Shown one piece after another: positions 6,030 to 6,113 of a DNA stretch of 6,113 bases. Origin of the DNA: Candidatus Falkowbacteria bacterium CG1_02_41_21 (GTDB lineage: Bacteria; Patescibacteriota; Patescibacteriia; Patescibacteriales; UBA12465); contig MNUV01000008.1 in the NCBI GenBank assembly GCA_001871235.1, positions 1 through 6,113 on the forward strand. The letters run 5' to 3'. Made by a program: the position numbers and the translations under genes. How positions within the stretch are numbered: the stretch's first letter is position 1; each line of letters opens with the position of its first letter. A model generated the notes under the pieces. That model ran no database searches. It was not told where the DNA came from and saw only the letters and a program-made list of their open reading frames with translations.

Positions 6030-6106
6030 AAAAAATAAAGGCCACCAAGCTTTATAAAACTTTATTGAGAATTATCTTAACTTTTGTTTTATAAATTTTG
6101 GTGGCC
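6030..6106 (-). terminator. long imperfect inverted repeat with T-tract, probable terminator of a gene to the right
   Basis: Two 21-nt arms, 6040-6060 and 6086-6106, are reverse complements at 19 of 21 positions, separated by 25 nt. The outer end of each arm is the GC-rich GGCCACCAA and the inner end TTTATAAAAC. Read on the minus strand, the GC-rich base of the hairpin runs directly into TTTATTTTTT (6039-6030), the arrangement of a rho-independent terminator for transcription entering from the right. On the plus strand no T-run follows. The loop is larger than usual, so a repeat element or mobile-element end is a weaker alternative. Confidence 0.6.
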
Positions 6107-6113
6107 GAAATAG

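Noticed and set aside
1..6113. CRISPR array, tRNA, rRNA, riboswitch, insertion sequence or prophage genes
   Set aside because: No periodic repeats, no tRNA-like cloverleaf, no transposase or phage proteins, and the noncoding gaps are too short or featureless.

Overview
The window reads as a compact bacterial chromosome segment, roughly 40% G+C by eye, with seven protein-coding genes, one of them cut by the left edge. The gene set and the sequence style (a short Pif1-type helicase, a VF530-like small protein, an ABC-F protein with a Lys/Asn-rich tail, an anchored PEBP, a small cupredoxin lipoprotein) resemble what I know from Candidate Phyla Radiation / Patescibacteria genomes, probably Parcubacteria-like. 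This placement comes from memory of such proteins, not from a search. The genetic code looks standard: TGA is a terminator (end of the phosphoribosyltransferase gene) and Trp is TGG, which argues against the TGA=Gly lineages.

Layout, left to right. Positions 1-2377 are a minus-strand cluster transcribed leftward: Pif1-like helicase, then an eight-helix metal/arsenic exporter-like membrane protein (33-nt gap), then a VF530/DUF2132 small protein (18-nt gap) that runs off the left edge. Positions 2378-2444 are a short divergent promoter region. Positions 2445-4193 hold a plus-strand ABC-F ATPase that ends in a perfect 10-bp hairpin, which can terminate transcription from both sides. Positions 4239-5938 are a second minus-strand group: cupredoxin lipoprotein, a 165-nt gap, a membrane-anchored PEBP (YbhB-like) protein, and a COG1926-type phosphoribosyltransferase 2 nt downstream. 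The right edge (5939-6113) carries the cupredoxin upstream region and a long imperfect inverted repeat with a T-tract, most likely the terminator of a gene beyond the window.

Functionally the genes are mixed housekeeping and envelope functions: DNA processing (helicase, possibly VF530), translation/ribosome rescue (ABC-F), metal handling (exporter with a His/Cys-rich loop, cupredoxin) and two exported or anchored proteins. I see no phage, transposon, CRISPR, tRNA or rRNA, and no evidence of a wholly new system.

The points most worth checking are: (a) none of the starts has a Shine-Dalgarno sequence, and several have a -10-like hexamer 5-9 nt upstream, suggesting leaderless initiation; (b) the PEBP gene has an unresolved start, with an open hydrophobic N-terminal extension that lacks a start codon but is reachable from an upstream ATG through an in-phase slippery A-run; (c) the cupredoxin has Asn where the second copper-binding His is expected; (d) the inverted repeat at the right edge.
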